From Theristus sp. LFF4_11 (Eukaryota; Nematoda; Chromadorea; Monhysterida; Xyalidae), in contig JASANC010002977.1 of assembly GCA_030248135.1 (NCBI GenBank), forward strand, positions 55,801 to 119,800: a DNA stretch of 64,000 nucleotides, read 5' to 3'. The notes under the pieces were generated by a model that did not search any database, was not told the DNA's origin, and worked only from the letters and a program-made list of their open reading frames with translations. The position numbers and the translations under genes were made by a program. This document shows, in pieces, positions 1-12,186 of the stretch; position 1 is the stretch's first letter, and each line of letters begins with the position of its first letter.

Positions 1-113
1 GAAGGAACCAAAGACGTTCCATCCAATTGAAAGATTAGCCTTCCATCCATCTACAACCACTGCTTCTATCATTGAATTTGCGTGCGCAGAATAATAGCCG
101 TATGCAGGTCACT

Positions 114-3100
114 TTAAGGAGAAAACGAAATGTCGCAGCATATGCGCACAGCGAGCACCCGTTCTAAGTCAACGTATGCTGGAGAAAGCGTCTCCACCTC
201 AAGACCATCGGGCGTCCGCTGCCATGCGTTCGCCAATGGCGAACAAACGCGCTCTGCGCCTCCGGTGAACTCCGTGAGCACCGGCAGATGGTTGCACGAG
301 GTCGACGTTGCGCCGTGCAACTGGTGATGGTGATGGTGATTGGCGCCGCCGAGTCGCTCCATCGACCGGCGACCAATCAACGCCGCGTGGTGATTATTGT
401 CATCGTTGAACAGTTTCATGGAGTTGGCGAGCGAGGCCGATTGCTGTTGCGGCTGGTGATCGCTACCGGCGAGCGCGTGCATCAACGCCAGCCCGCTGTG
501 CACGGCCGTCGTCGGCGGCATCATCTCGTGGTAGGACGTTTCGTCGTGCGGATACCGGCTGGCGATGTTGCCGTTCGGGTTGCTCGGCGGCAGCGGCATC
601 GCGAGACGATTGGTGAAATCGAAGTGGTCGGCGGCGAAACGCGCATCGGTTGCGTTCGGCTGGCCGATTTCGGACAACGAAGCGCAGTTCTGCGGTGCGT
701 ATCGACCGATCGACGCCGTACTTGCGGTGCTTAGGCGGTCTTACGGAATACTTGAATGTAATTAACAGTATGAGCGTAAATTAGTCGTCGACTTCGCGAT
801 GTCAGAGTGCGTTTACTGACACGATGACGACGACGACACACCAGTGCGAAGTCACGGTATTTGCGAGGCAGATATTCTGTTGCGGCTTCTGTGCACAAAC
901 GCAAAATGGTGGTCGTGGTGATTTTTTTTTGTTTTTCTACTTCCTCTGGTGTAAAGTTTTTGAAACACTGTTTGCTGATATTATCAAGAGGCAAACAGCG
1001 CAGAAAAGTGCCGAACCAAACCAACCACTGCGTCTTGTCAGAAAAATTACTGTGCGAAACTTATACAGCGCTGCAAACAAACGAAAACAGTTTTCAATAT
1101 TTTAACCAAACACTTCCTATAAAAAAATAAAACAACAGGGCAATGAGCCAAGAATGAAAACACTACCAGTGAACATAACAGTTCTGTCAAGGCGGAAAGA
1201 ATACAGTGCAAAAAAACAAATAAACGAAACAAAACTTTCTTTGCGAAACAGTGTCTGTTCTGTTGGTATGTAGTGGTGCCAGGCACGGCAACGAACAGAA
1301 TAGATAACATAACAGTGCGTGTAACACACCGTCGTCGTGCAACGGTAACAACAATACTCAGGAACAGTGTTGGTTGGTACACTAAACACGCGTGTTTAAA
1401 ACGGTCGAACTGGAAACATATTCAATTTGTGCATTTTGGCATTTGAATCTAGCACGTTTATTGGTTGCATCGAGCTCGTTGAATCAATTAGGCGAGGAGC
1501 GAGCCCACTTTAAAAGCGGCCAAACAGCCGATTCCCTTTGATTTGCAGTTCGATTGTAATTGGGTGAAAAGATTTTTGCAACAAGGATAGAATGAACGAA
1601 ACAGGACACTGCTTAGCATCTTCTTGAATGACGCAAATAATTGACAACGATTCTAATTTGTCAGACTTGTGAATCCTTAGCAGTAGATCAAGAATCACCA
1701 CAAGATCATTAATTTCACTACAATAATGCAAGTACAAGACAACGACACAGCAGAAAATGCGAGTGATAAAAGATGTGTTTCGCTTTTTGACGTTGACTTT
1801 GACTTATACCAACGGCCACATTAGTCTAAAAAACATGCTTTAAATTCACTTTCAAAGAAGCGGTTAGTGATAAGAAGAAAACAAATAAATAAATAAACGG
1901 TGAATGGGAAATGGTACGATCGAAAATTATTGAAACAAAAAAACATTGATGTTTAGTCCCCCGGTCCCGTTTGATGTTGTAAAAAAAGTAAACCAAAAAC
2001 AACAGAATAAAATGAACGACTCTCTGAAACCTAGAATGTCACCAACGTTAAAGTGCAGCGAAGAAACAGAAAAATGTGATTGCGACGCTCTGATAAGTTG
2101 ATTTTTGAATCAACAGCAACATTTTGATTTTCAATTGTGAATGCTACCGCAGGTTGGCTTCTAATCCAAAAGCAAAACGTTTTTAGCTGGTCGAACTGAA
2201 CTGGTATCAGTACCGAAATATTAGATAACACCAGGATTCGACGCGTTGGAAAACATTCACCAAACAATATTAGATACGATACAGTGCTTTTGTGAGCAAA
2301 CAACAAAACCCACAGACTATGCTGCTCAAAGCAGGTGGCCAATTTAGCGTCTCGTTTGTAAAAATAAACATAATAATTCCGCGAAAAAGCCGCACTTTTG
2401 GTTGAAAAAAGTTTCGTCAAACTCAAAGAGACCGACTACGAAGTAAAATAAATTTAAGGACAGTTGGTTCACTTTAGCCACTGATGATGATGATAAGATT
2501 TTTTTAGGAATAGAAACAAACGAGCATTCCACTGCACACTGTGGAGCATACTGCGTCTGAAACATCAATTGCAACGAACGAAAACCGTAAAAATCCAGAC
2601 AGCGAGACGGCCAAAAAATCAACCTGTGTCGCAAATTTTTCACAAACCGTTCATTCAATAAAAAAACTGTGCACACGGCAAAGCAATCGCCACAAAATTT
2701 TGCAACCGGTTTTCCACTATATAACATCGGTTTTTTTCGCACATCAACCGAAACAAGTTTAATGAAGGAAATTTGTTTTCAATAAAAAAACCTATAAAGA
2801 TTATTCTCGACGCTTGTTCAGACGATAAATACCGAATAATAAAAGCCCGGATCGCTGCGCAGGTATCATTTATAAGGTGCCGTTTTTTCAAATCTAAAAT
2901 CTTAACTTCTGATGTGGCGAGAAACATGCGGTGGTGATGGTGACAAGGCAGATAACCAAATAAAATTGCAAAAACAAGAATATTCGCAGACTTGGTCAAT
3001 CCAAGAAAGCTCTCAGCTCCCCTAGAAATTGCAGAAATGGAACGAAATTTCGCTTTGATACTCAAACGATGACGCTGGTACACGCCCGTCTCCCTGAAAC

Positions 3101-6100
3101 TGCCCAGCCCACTTCCAAAATGAGCCGTTGAAAACAGACGAAAAAACAGTCTACAAAACGAGTATTGCTTGCAATGATTCGCGAAATTGCGAAATCTGAA
3201 CAGCCGGGATACCAGAAGAAACGAGCAAACGAGCAACAGACGAGACGACAGACAACAAGCGCCAAACGTACCGCGGTGTGAAACGCCATGAGAAGCTGTG
3301 GAGAATAGAAAAAAAACAAAACCGGAGCGCTAAAAGTCAACCGATATGCACCGAAAACAGACGTGCGCACAGTTCAGAATCAGAAGTTCAGAAGTTTTTA
3401 AAAATCAGATAAACCAAACACACGTACACACACACACAGTGACACGCTGTGTGCGCGCAAAGTGACACACAACAACAACAACAACAACGTCAACATCAAC
3501 AATATTAGAAGGTACATGTACGTACACCGACATAAACAGCATTTTCAGCAGCGGCAGTAGTTCAGTGAAAACAAGACGCCGCACGGAGAGCGAGCGACGG
3601 CATTCAATGGGCGCACAGAGAGTTTGCGCGCAGCGTGGTTGGAGCGCAGCCAGCAAAACAAAACAAGAGACGCACTGCAGCGCCAGTCTCAACTCAGTTT
3701 GACCAGTGTTGTTGTTGCCACAACACTGTTTGTTGTGTGTGCGCGCACACCCACCACACGATTCCCATGATTGGCTTTATTTGACACCTTTGCAGCGACG
3801 CGGCAAGCAGAGGCCGATTCAAGCTAGCGTTCACGTCAGGCAATGTTATTCAGGACAGTTTTCCGGTGAATTTTCACGACAAAATTCAGACACTTTCGGG
3901 GGTCGTTTGTTGAGTGGTCGATTCGAAAGCTTGCGAGCAAAATGGAATTGAGTTGGTGCAGACAGACATTTCGAAAGTGTGGAAAATAATGTATTGAACT
4001 TGTTGATTGACCTAATTTGAATCTAAAATCTAATTGACCGTTTCAAGAGTCGCTGTCTAATTAGTGTCACGATTGCATTGGAATATTCAGAGAAAATACA
4101 GCCGCCCAAATAAAAGTTAACCGGAGCCTGTTCGAGGTTCAAAAATCGAAATACCGGTGGTATTTCGAAAATGAGTCCGTTGCAGTTTATCAGGGTGAAG
4201 TGAGCTGTGTGAGAATCGTTGTAGGGATATTCATGAAGCAGTATTTAGTGACGAGCAGCTGTGTTGAAACATAGCCACGCGGTCACCTAATACTGTTGCA
4301 TGAATGCCCCTTAAGATTGTGATGCAGATGGGGAAAACGATTTGTTCACTAGTTTGTTGACAACAGCAAACAGGCCTTTTACTTCTTCCTTCTCCAATAA
4401 CTAGAATGAAGGAATCAAAATTCACCCAAATGAGCCGTTCAACTTCAATGGATCTCAAGATTTTAAATTTGAAAACTGACATGAGATTTGAAATCTGGAA
4501 TTTGAAAAAAATCTGAGATTTGAAAACAAGAATACCAACGCAAATCGTCTGGATTGTTTGACCGAACCAAAAAAGCAAAAAAAGTGACGTCGGTAAACAA
4601 ATGCAAATATCTGAATGCCTCTACTCGTCAACAAACGCCAGTTAACCGAATTATTATACATACAAGATCTAGATTCGTTGCAAAGTTGGACCGGACGCTA
4701 ATCAAGAGCATATCACAAAGTCTAAAGCTACTAAAATGCAATTATAACAACATGAATCGCCAACAAAATTGCAACTTGAGCGCCATCCCTGCACCAAGTG
4801 CGTGTTTGCATCAAACTTTCATACGGTTATTTAACGCCCGGGACAAATATAGAATGTTATTAGTTTTTATCAGCTATTTTCTCCGAATAACCAATGGGTT
4901 CTCGATGAATCTAGAAACATAATTAATTTGACCATCCGGCACTGCTCGCTAATACTAAGATAATAGAAATTGGTATTTGGAAAAATTACTGCGGTATTAT
5001 CTGTCATTGTGGTTCTGCGATTCACTGCGCGCATAGATAGGTAATCCATTTCACGTATGACGCGGGAATTCAAATTTAGTGATGTAGTAACCCGAGTGAG
5101 CCCCCAAAATACTGAATCACTTTGCGCTAATTTGTCTTGCTCTTTAAAGTTTGAAACTAGTTTCCTCACCACGACTACAAACGCATGGATTTGCAGAACT
5201 TAAAAAATTAATAATACACAGTATTGTCCTTTTTAGTTTTGCGACTCAATGTGTTTGCAAAACTCATGCGGAAACAAAGAAATTTAGTTTCCTGCTTGGA
5301 TGCGGCAATTAAAAATTCTCGTGACTGTGTCCTAAATCAACGTCATGTCAAAAAAGATACCGTATTACCTCTAATAAACCCCCATGGGGGTTTATTTCTT
5401 CGGCGACTTCTGGGGGTGGGGGTTTAGTTTTTGGGGTGGGGGGGGGTTTATTTACAAACAAATTCTAGGGGTTGGGGTTTGTTGAAAAATGGCAAAAATA
5501 CCTTGCATGGCAGGCAAGAAAGTCGCAGAAACTTCTACTTTTCACAGAGATTTCCTTTTGTAACAGCCTTTTGTAATGAAATTACCACTAACTCATCCCT
5601 TTGGGGCCTTTGGTAGCACAATTTCACCAATGTCACTGCATTCAGCCACTGAATTCGCTAGGTATGTGTTTCAAACAGGTTTCTAATAAACCCCCATGGA
5701 GGTTCATTTTGGGGGGGATTATTTGGAAACTTGTCGAGGGGGTGCGGGTTTATTTGGGGGGGGGGTTTAATAGAGGTAATACGGGAGCTACAGACAACAT
5801 TAACTGACGTCACGATAATCCATTAATTCAATTCAAGTCTTATCATTATTCAGAATGGACACAGGGCACAGATAAGCCAATTTTTAACTTAATATGGTTT
5901 CGATGACGCTTTTCTAAAATTATTCGATCAGTTAGCAAATATTTGATGGTTGAAAGTAATTTGGAATTCTTAGCAAGAGAAGGATACAGGGAAGTGTAGA
6001 ACTGATTGCTTCAGTGTTTTTGCCCTGTTTCCGAAACCTTACAGATTTGCCCTGTTAATTGAAATTGAAATCCGAGCAGTATTGTTAGAAATAGTAATAT

Positions 6101-9100
6101 CAGTTGCTGAAACAGCGAAACGTTTTAAGGCAGCAAAATTCGGGATTTTTTCAAAACAATACAACTACAGGAAAGGCAAAAGGTCAAACACCACACGCAC
6201 AGCAACTATTGTTTGTCGCACAACACACGAACAGGCGGTGCGCGGTCAGGCACGACCCGCTCATTTGCGGTCCGTCATTTGCGTTATTAACAGCTAAGAG
6301 AAGCAAATTATAGGGCCGCTAATCACTAGACCCCAAATGAGTGAGACGCAAATGAGCGAGTTACTAATGGGTGGGCCGCCGCTGTTACGAAACGCAAATG
6401 AACGTACACCATAAAAAGCTGGCAACGACCGCAAAAAAATGCAACAGCCAGATTGAAATAAAACGAAACACAACGCAATCGAAAGGCTTTGACATTTCTG
6501 AGGTGAAAGACAAGGCAACGAAAAAGCCTTGATGGAGCGAACGATCGATTTTCATTCTTGCAAACTTGTTGACGGAATTATCGGCTTCCTTTAAGGATGC
6601 TCTGAAAATCCGTCACTTTGCTTGAATTTCTGTCTTCAAATCTATTATCAGCCCTTTTGCTTGAAGAGCTTTCGTTGTCTAAATATTTAGTGCCCGCGCA
6701 TCTGTGCGGTCACTAAATACTGCAACATGAATGCGCTTTAATAGTTGAGATTGACCTATTCGGTAACAACAGCAACAACCAGGAAGAACCGCTTGTTAGA
6801 CTGAACGCTGAAATTAACAGCGGTAGCCATTTTTTAATAGCCCTCAATAGGATGGCATACGACGTTAAATGAGCAACCAACTGGCAATGATTTTCATTCG
6901 TTTGATGTGTTGACGCAATAAAGGTTCAAAAAAATCTCTTCCTAAAAACGGAACAGAACAGACGGAAAAAACAATTTCACCAGGGCGTGGCTGAGCGAAG
7001 CGAATACTGTTTGCAATCCGGGCTGCGGCAGAGCTGTGAAAACCTGCTCGGATCGCTAAAAATGCTATTTTAGCCCGCGTAGACGTATGAATAACGAATT
7101 TGATTATTCAGTCATGTAAACTGCGGAGTTTTTTTGAATACCGGAGATAAAGACCACTATTATTCAGATGATAACGCGGTATTTTGCATTCTGTTGTTTA
7201 AGACACATGTGCTGTGTTTTGCAAAAAAAGCGTTCTTTTTGTTTCCACATTCCCATGTCAATTTTTAAATCTGACTTCATGACTGAAATCCAATCGTAAA
7301 GCGTAGTTGAAAAATCTGCGATGGAAATGTGAGAAATGAGTTTGAGGAGCTTGAGCGGAGTCAAAGGCATGGCACAAAGGTATATTTCGTTTTTTTTGTC
7401 AATCTCACATCATCGCATCACCGAATGTAGCACAAGTCAAACGTTTAAAAAAATTGAAAGCGACTGGAAATACTAGCTGGAACCGGTTACTCGCCAAATG
7501 CCGCGGTTGCATAGGTGATCGGTTGTGTTTGTTTGCGTGTGTGTGTGCAACACAATGTGATAAAAAAACAACACGCGTTCTTGCAACAACAGAACTTGCT
7601 TTCGTGAGACAACCCTCTCATATTGAACTCTTATTGGCGAAACCACAAAACAAAAACACCTCAAACTTCAGTGCATTCTCGCGATCACCAACCTGAAAGC
7701 CCTGCGGCGGATGGTGAATCAGTTGATTGCCGGAGCACTGGATTCGCTGTTGAATGATGATCGGCTCGGTGCTTCGTTGATCGCCAATCGCCATCGTTGT
7801 TGGCATCGACGACGCTGCAAGGTAGAATGAAAGTACATACAAAGTTGCGTTGCTTGCTTGCGTTTGTTTTCACGCTTTTTAAAGTTGATGATGGGCGATT
7901 ATCGTAATTATCTGGCTGTAATTGTGTGTAATTATCCGTGATATACTATATAATGTGATCCTTTTCCTGTAATCTTGGTTGTTCTCCTGTCCAGTAAATC
8001 GCCACTCTCTCGCTACTTGAAGTTTAAAAAGATTCTTCAATTTCAACTCCAACGTGCAGTTTTTTGTGTCTTTTCTTCTTGACAATGATGCTGGGCACAT
8101 CATACACAATTAGGGTTGGTAAAAAACCGGTTTTTTATATTTCCATGAAAAAACGGTTTCTTTTCCGTTTTAAAACCGTTTTAAAACCATAAAAAACCGA
8201 ATGCTTCCCAGCTCCTAAACTTTCCAGAACTTGGCATCTTGAACTCAAAATAGGAAATACATCAAAATTAGTGATTTTGAGCAGCATAAAATGCTGAGCA
8301 GTTCAGTTCGACACAGTTCACTGCACCGTTTGTTCAAAAATATTACTTTACATTTTATCAATCAAACGAAGAATTGTGATTTTTGACCACGAAGTTTGAA
8401 AATTTTTAAGGTAAAAACCAGTTCTTTATTTTTTCAAGAAAAAAACTGAAACAAACCGGTTTTAAAACGGAAAAGAAACCGGTTTTTTTTCCTGTGCCAA
8501 CCCTATACACGATCAGATTAGGGTTCAATTATTTTGAAATCGGGATTTTTATTCAATTAAAAAGCAAATTTTTCTCACCAATACTGTACTTTCTGCGTTT
8601 AAGACCCTTAACGTGAGTAGTGTCTGAAAAATAGGCAGCTTTACATCCAGGGAGTTTCAAAAGTTAGAACCTAGCAAATTCCGGTTGAATAAATGAACCG
8701 AAAGTTCGTCTTTCACCAAGGTTTGATATTTCTGCCAAACTCAGCACCAATGTATATGATACTGCCGATTCACGTTCAGCTCTCTATTAATTTTGTCGAG
8801 AATTTGTCAATGTCCAATTTTTGGAAACTCCAGAGTACAACTCATCGCTTTGTCACCCTCGTGTGCGTGGCTTTGTGGTAGCGCGTTAGACTATTGTCTG
8901 TGCGTTCAGATGATCGAGCCCCGCCGGAGGGTGTCGTGTATAGGCACTCAATGACAAAGAAAACTCGTAGGGCACCTACTGGAAGGTGTTCTGTACGCTT
9001 TGTTCTGTACGCTTTTCTGGGTTAGTAGCCCTGGCTAAAAAATCGCCTAAAACCCCCAACAACAACAAAAACAACAACAACAACAACAACTTTCAGACAC

Positions 9101-10140
9101 TACTCACTTTGATAAAACTGACCACTGGTGACGTAAACGCACTCAAGTGTGCCCCAGTGTGTTAAGAAAGCTACTTCGGATCACGGCTGCGACTTTTTAG
9201 GCGGACATCGACGCATCTCCTACACAGCGTCCGCACTCGACAGAGCCAAATTGCGTCACCACCTTTCCCACCCTCGGCAATGAACAACAACGACGGCGAC
9301 TTCCGTTTTTTTTTGCAGGCAATTTTTTTATGACGCTTTGTTTGGCCAGCGCCGTTTGAACAAACGAACCAGCTCGCCGGAACATGATACTGTTTGTTTC
9401 TTCAGTTGTAAATTTAACAGGCACAAGCAATTTACATTGAAAACGCGCAATTGTGACACACAGCACAGCAAGAAACAACTGTGGATACCGAAATTTGCAC
9501 GAACAAAATGTTGGAGAACAGAAATTGAAATTACCAGTGGTGGTCGTGACAGGCGCACGCATTTGCTGGCCGCTGCTGATCATCGGCGCAGCACTCGCAT
9601 TGGCTGCTGTGGTGAGTTCGGTTGAACGGTGCTGACGAGACTCCTGGCATAATACGGCATTTTGTTAGATTTAAACGTCGCCACTTCACGCAACAGTTTT
9701 GAATCATCTTCGGGTTTATACATAATTTCAGCGTATTTTGGATTTATTTTTTTGCTGTTTTTATTGCTTCACAGCAACAAAACGGCTTTGATTTCAACGA
9801 AAGTAATAGACAACCGATTTTTGACAAGCTGTTGCTCGTCGCATGTTCGGATCAAAAGATCAGTCAAGCAACAATTTTTTTTATTTTATTTTTTTATTTT
9901 ATTTAACAGAAAAAAAGAAAGCACCACGAGCTCACTTGAAACATTGCCTGCTCTCGCATCAGCTGTTGTCGCGCGCCTGTTCGCCCTGACATTGTTTTTC
10001 TGTTTGATGCTGATTGATCCGATCCGAAACCGACGCGAAGAATTTGGATCCTTCTTCTCTTCCTTCTGATTGTGATTGTTATTATCGTCTTTGACGTGCT
10101 TCTTTTTATTATTTCTTTCTTTTGTCACATTCACATTCAC
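114..10140 (-). CDS. Tentative four-exon gene, His/Gln/Pro-rich protein of unknown function
   Basis: I do not recognise this protein. Four minus-strand blocks join with matching phases: 10140-9936 (ATG at 10140, ends before GTGAGC, phase 1), 9606-9535 (CACAG acceptor, GTAATT donor), 7814-7693 (TTGCAG acceptor, CAG/GTTGGT donor, phase 0), and 689 down to either a donor near 170 or the in-frame stop at 114. The first exon is rich in Lys and Asn and followed by an Arg-rich stretch. The third encodes EPIIIQQRIQ and HHPPQGFQ. The last has a run of five His and a QPQQQ stretch and is Pro/Asn rich. This composition suggests an intrinsically disordered regulatory protein, perhaps a transcription factor arm, but no DNA-binding domain is visible. 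The model could instead be parts of two genes, or could continue beyond the left edge. The splice phases are the main support; the start codon is a guess. Confidence 0.4.
4224..4313. mobile_element. Palindromic MITE, CATTCATGAAGCAG family, copy 1
   Basis: The ends form an imperfect inverted repeat: TTCATGAAGCAGTATTTAGTGAC on the left is mirrored by GTCACCTAATACTG, TGCATGAATG on the right. The whole unit is about 90 bp and hairpin-like with no coding capacity. Related copies lie at 6681-6741, 35410-35503 and 37682-37756. Confidence 0.65.
5025..5225. repeat. Old dispersed repeat, about 200 bp, copy 1 of 3
   Basis: It begins GCGCGCATAGATAGGTAA and ends near GCAGAACTTAAAAAATTAAT. Diverged relatives start near 29435 and 60450, sharing the CATAGATAGGT start, the GCGGGAATTCAAA block and the CGCAGAA..TTAAAAAAATT end. 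It has no coding capacity. The three copies differ at many sites, so the family is old. Confidence 0.5.
5358..5786. mobile_element. MITE with TACCGTATTACC termini, copy 1
   Basis: It starts with TACCGTATTACC and ends with GGTAATACGGGA, an almost perfect 12-bp inverted repeat. The interior holds G-rich runs around short AATAAACCCCCATGG and GGGTTTATT blocks. A second copy at 29088-29434 shares most of the interior, including a stretch reading TACCTTGCATG.CAGGCAAG. Non-coding. Confidence 0.7.
6681..6741. mobile_element. Palindromic MITE, CATTCATGAAGCAG family, copy 2 (short)
   Basis: AAATATTTAGTGCCCGCGC faces GCGGTCACTAAATACTGCA and then ACATGAATGCGCTTTAAT. It is a shortened copy in which the left outer arm is degraded. 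Confidence 0.5.
7889..8023. repeat. Dispersed repeat, about 135 bp, copy 1 of 2
   Basis: ATGATGGGCGATTATCGTAA through CTCTCGCTACTTGAAGT is repeated in the same orientation at about 37889-38019, with small indels. It has no coding capacity. The second copy lies directly upstream of astacin-1 exon 6. Confidence 0.65.
8111..8505. mobile_element. Short hAT-like non-autonomous element
   Basis: The ends are TAGGGTTGGTAAAAAACCGG and a mirrored CCGGTTTTTTTTCC..CCAACCCTA. The flanks are TACACAAT on the left and TACACGAT on the right, matching at seven of eight bases, as expected for an 8-bp target duplication. TAGGG-type ends plus an 8-bp duplication point to the hAT superfamily. The interior carries AAAACCGTTTTAAAACC palindromes and no transposase. 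A longer relative with similar ends is at 12187-13350. Confidence 0.6.
8857..9090 (+). mobile_element. tRNA-derived SINE, copy 1
   Basis: The head resembles a tRNA gene: an A-box-like TGGTAGCGCGTTAGAC and a B-box-like GATCGAGCCCC. The body continues with AATGACA..AACTCG, TTCTGTACGCTT and GGGTTAG..CCCTGGCTAAAAA.ATCGCCTAAAA, then an (AAC)n tail. At least four more loci in the window share this order (40846-41275, 41861-42054, 51150-51340, 59101-59300). This is the most diverged copy and has an internal duplication of TTCTGTACGCTT. Confidence 0.75.
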
Positions 10141-10439
10141 TATTATGAATGGGGTTGTTAAAAAATCAATCTTCTTATTGAAAAAAAAACAAAAAGCCGC
10201 TTTTTAAATTTGAAAAAATTTCCTCTAATATGCTCTGAAAACCAAATTTTGGCACAATTTTTCGAAATATCAACAAAAATTTTCTTTGATATTAAGAGAC
10301 CGTCCGCTATAAATGGGTACATTTCAGGGGTCGAGATGGGGGGGTGGGGGGGGGTACCCCCCAACCAAGTCGACACCCCCACACCCGGGCAACCCCCCCC
10401 CCCCCAAATTTTGGTCAAAATACCCCCCCTCTCGAATTT

Positions 10440-10689
10440 GGGGGGGGGCAGACCCATAGTTGTTCTAGGGGGGGGGGCCTGGGGGGGGCCGGCCCCCCCC
10501 CAAAAATTTTTCGAATCTATCTCTATCAGACAGGTTTTTTCGGCTCAGCTATTATCTATCTAAAAAAAATTTCCCCCCCCTATATTCTAAAAAAATTTTT
10601 TCCCCAAAAAAAAAAAAAAAGAAAAAATTTGACAAAAAAAGATCATTTTTTTTGTTTATTTTTTTAAAAAAATTTATATTATTTTAAAA

Positions 10690-10721
<32 letters not shown>

Positions 10722-10940
10722 AGTATTATTTTGCTGTTTTTATAGCTTTTTAGCGTTTTAGCTATATATCTATAAAATTTAAAATTTTTGACCGGCCCCC
10801 CAAAAGTCACATGCCCCCCCCCCGCGGCCCCCCCCCCAAAATTTTCCAGCTATCTATCTATCTGGAAAATTTGCTCCAGCTATCTATATCGCCCCCCCCC
10901 CAACCCCTCGGCTCTGGAACAACTATGGGCAGACCCCCCC
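10440..10940. repeat. Left arm of a large inverted repeat with G/C homopolymer runs
   Basis: The arm includes CGAATCTATCTCTATCAGAC, CAGCTATTATCTATC, AGCTTTTTAGCGTTTTAGCT and GACCGGCCCCCCAAAAGTCA. All appear reverse-complemented, in mirrored order, between about 12050 and 13690. Long runs of C and G up to ten or more bases separate the blocks. The right arm is interrupted by the hAT-like element at 12187-13350. Confidence 0.65.
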
Positions 10941-11384
10941 TCCCAGATTTCGATCTTCCAAACCCCCCCCCCTACCAAATCCTGACCGTCTGACCACCCC
11001 CCCCTTTGATTTTGACTTTCGATGGAGACATTTTCTCTTGTATATCTCTATATTTCTCTCATCTGTAGGTATCTTTATTATCTGCATGTCTGTATCTCAA
11101 TATATATTGTATGTTTTTTTGTATATGTACCACTTTGTTATACATTTACCACTTTGTACGTCAATGTTTTCAATACTGTACTTCAATATCAAGTCTCACC
11201 CGTGCAGCGTGTCTCGTTCGTTTAGCTTTCAAATGTCCCGACCCGAACGAAAATCAAAGCAAAATGTATGACTAGAGAGAGGCCTTGACTTGACTGGATG
11301 CTGTGGTTTCTAGCACTTTTATTCAACAACTTTTGGTCCGACCCCCCCCTAGAATTTTCGGTCTCGCTCGGGAGTCGGGACCCC

Positions 11385-12010
11385 CCCCTAAAGATGTCAA
11401 GAAAAAAAATTTCCTATTTTTTTCTTTAAAAAAAATTTTTTTAATTTTTTTTAAATAAAAGTTGTTCAGAATTTTTCAGGGAGTCCGAATATCACCATCT
11501 GAGGAGCCACATATGACCCCCACTCATATGGGAGGAGGGTGAAAATTTCAGACTTGGTTTCGGCGACCCCATTTTCCCACCGACGACATCACGTCTCGTG
11601 TTTTGCCTCTCAATTCACCTCAAATAACACGGAAACAAGTTCAACAACAAACCGGTGTGATCATGCTGACGACACGAGGCGAAACAGCAACGAGCAACCA
11701 ACGAAGTTACGCTTGCAGTGGCAGACAGTGCAATTTCGACCTTTCGAGATCCTGAAAAACGATGCGTAAAGGTGAGTTCTCTGCTTCTATCTCACCTTAG
11801 CGGCATCGGAATTTGTTGAACTAGCCTTTGCGACGCTCAAGTACTTCAATGCGCGAGTCGATCATCATTCACCAAGGCTGAAAACAGTCGATAAATCAAT
11901 CCAGAATACCACCTGCAGCGTTGAAGACTAAGTGACAAGGTAAAGTCAAAGAAAATTTTTGTTGAACTTTCGAACAATTATGCCAAAAACGGCATTTTCA
12001 GGGCACATTA
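11385..12010 (+). repeat. Direct repeat copy 1, about 620 bp, carrying a 76-codon open frame
   Basis: From AAAGATGTCAAGAAAAAAAA to GGCACATTAAAG this stretch is nearly identical to 15768-16411. It holds an open frame at 11539-11769 starting MKISDLVSATPF and ending FEILKNDA. The frame is intact in both copies, and a 6-bp difference between them is in frame. I recognise no domain. It may be a transposon fragment rather than a gene. Confidence 0.6.
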
Positions 12011-12186
12011 AAGCAGTACCGTGGGCAGTACCGTGGGCCCAAAACAATTTTCGAAGGGGGGGTATGGTGCATAGTTGTTCCAGAGCCGAGGGGTTGGGGG
12101 GGGCGATATAGATAGCTGGAGCAAATTTTTTAGATAGATAGATAGCTGGAAAATTTTGGGGGGGGCCGCGGGGGGGGGGGGCCATG

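Larger units (their letters stand above)
740..7692. other. Large AT-rich intron or intergenic stretch with palindromic elements
   Basis: I see no convincing coding exon on either strand. Between about 3420 and 3490 there are CA-rich and AAC-rich simple repeats. Copies of interspersed families at 4224-4313, 5025-5225, 5358-5786 and 6681-6741 are listed separately. The rest is AT-rich sequence with short chance open frames only. If the four-exon model to the left is right, this is its last intron. Confidence 0.5.

Noticed and set aside
3706..3951. 81-codon plus-strand frame
   Set aside because: No domain, no splice-consistent partners, and it overlaps simple-repeat-rich sequence.
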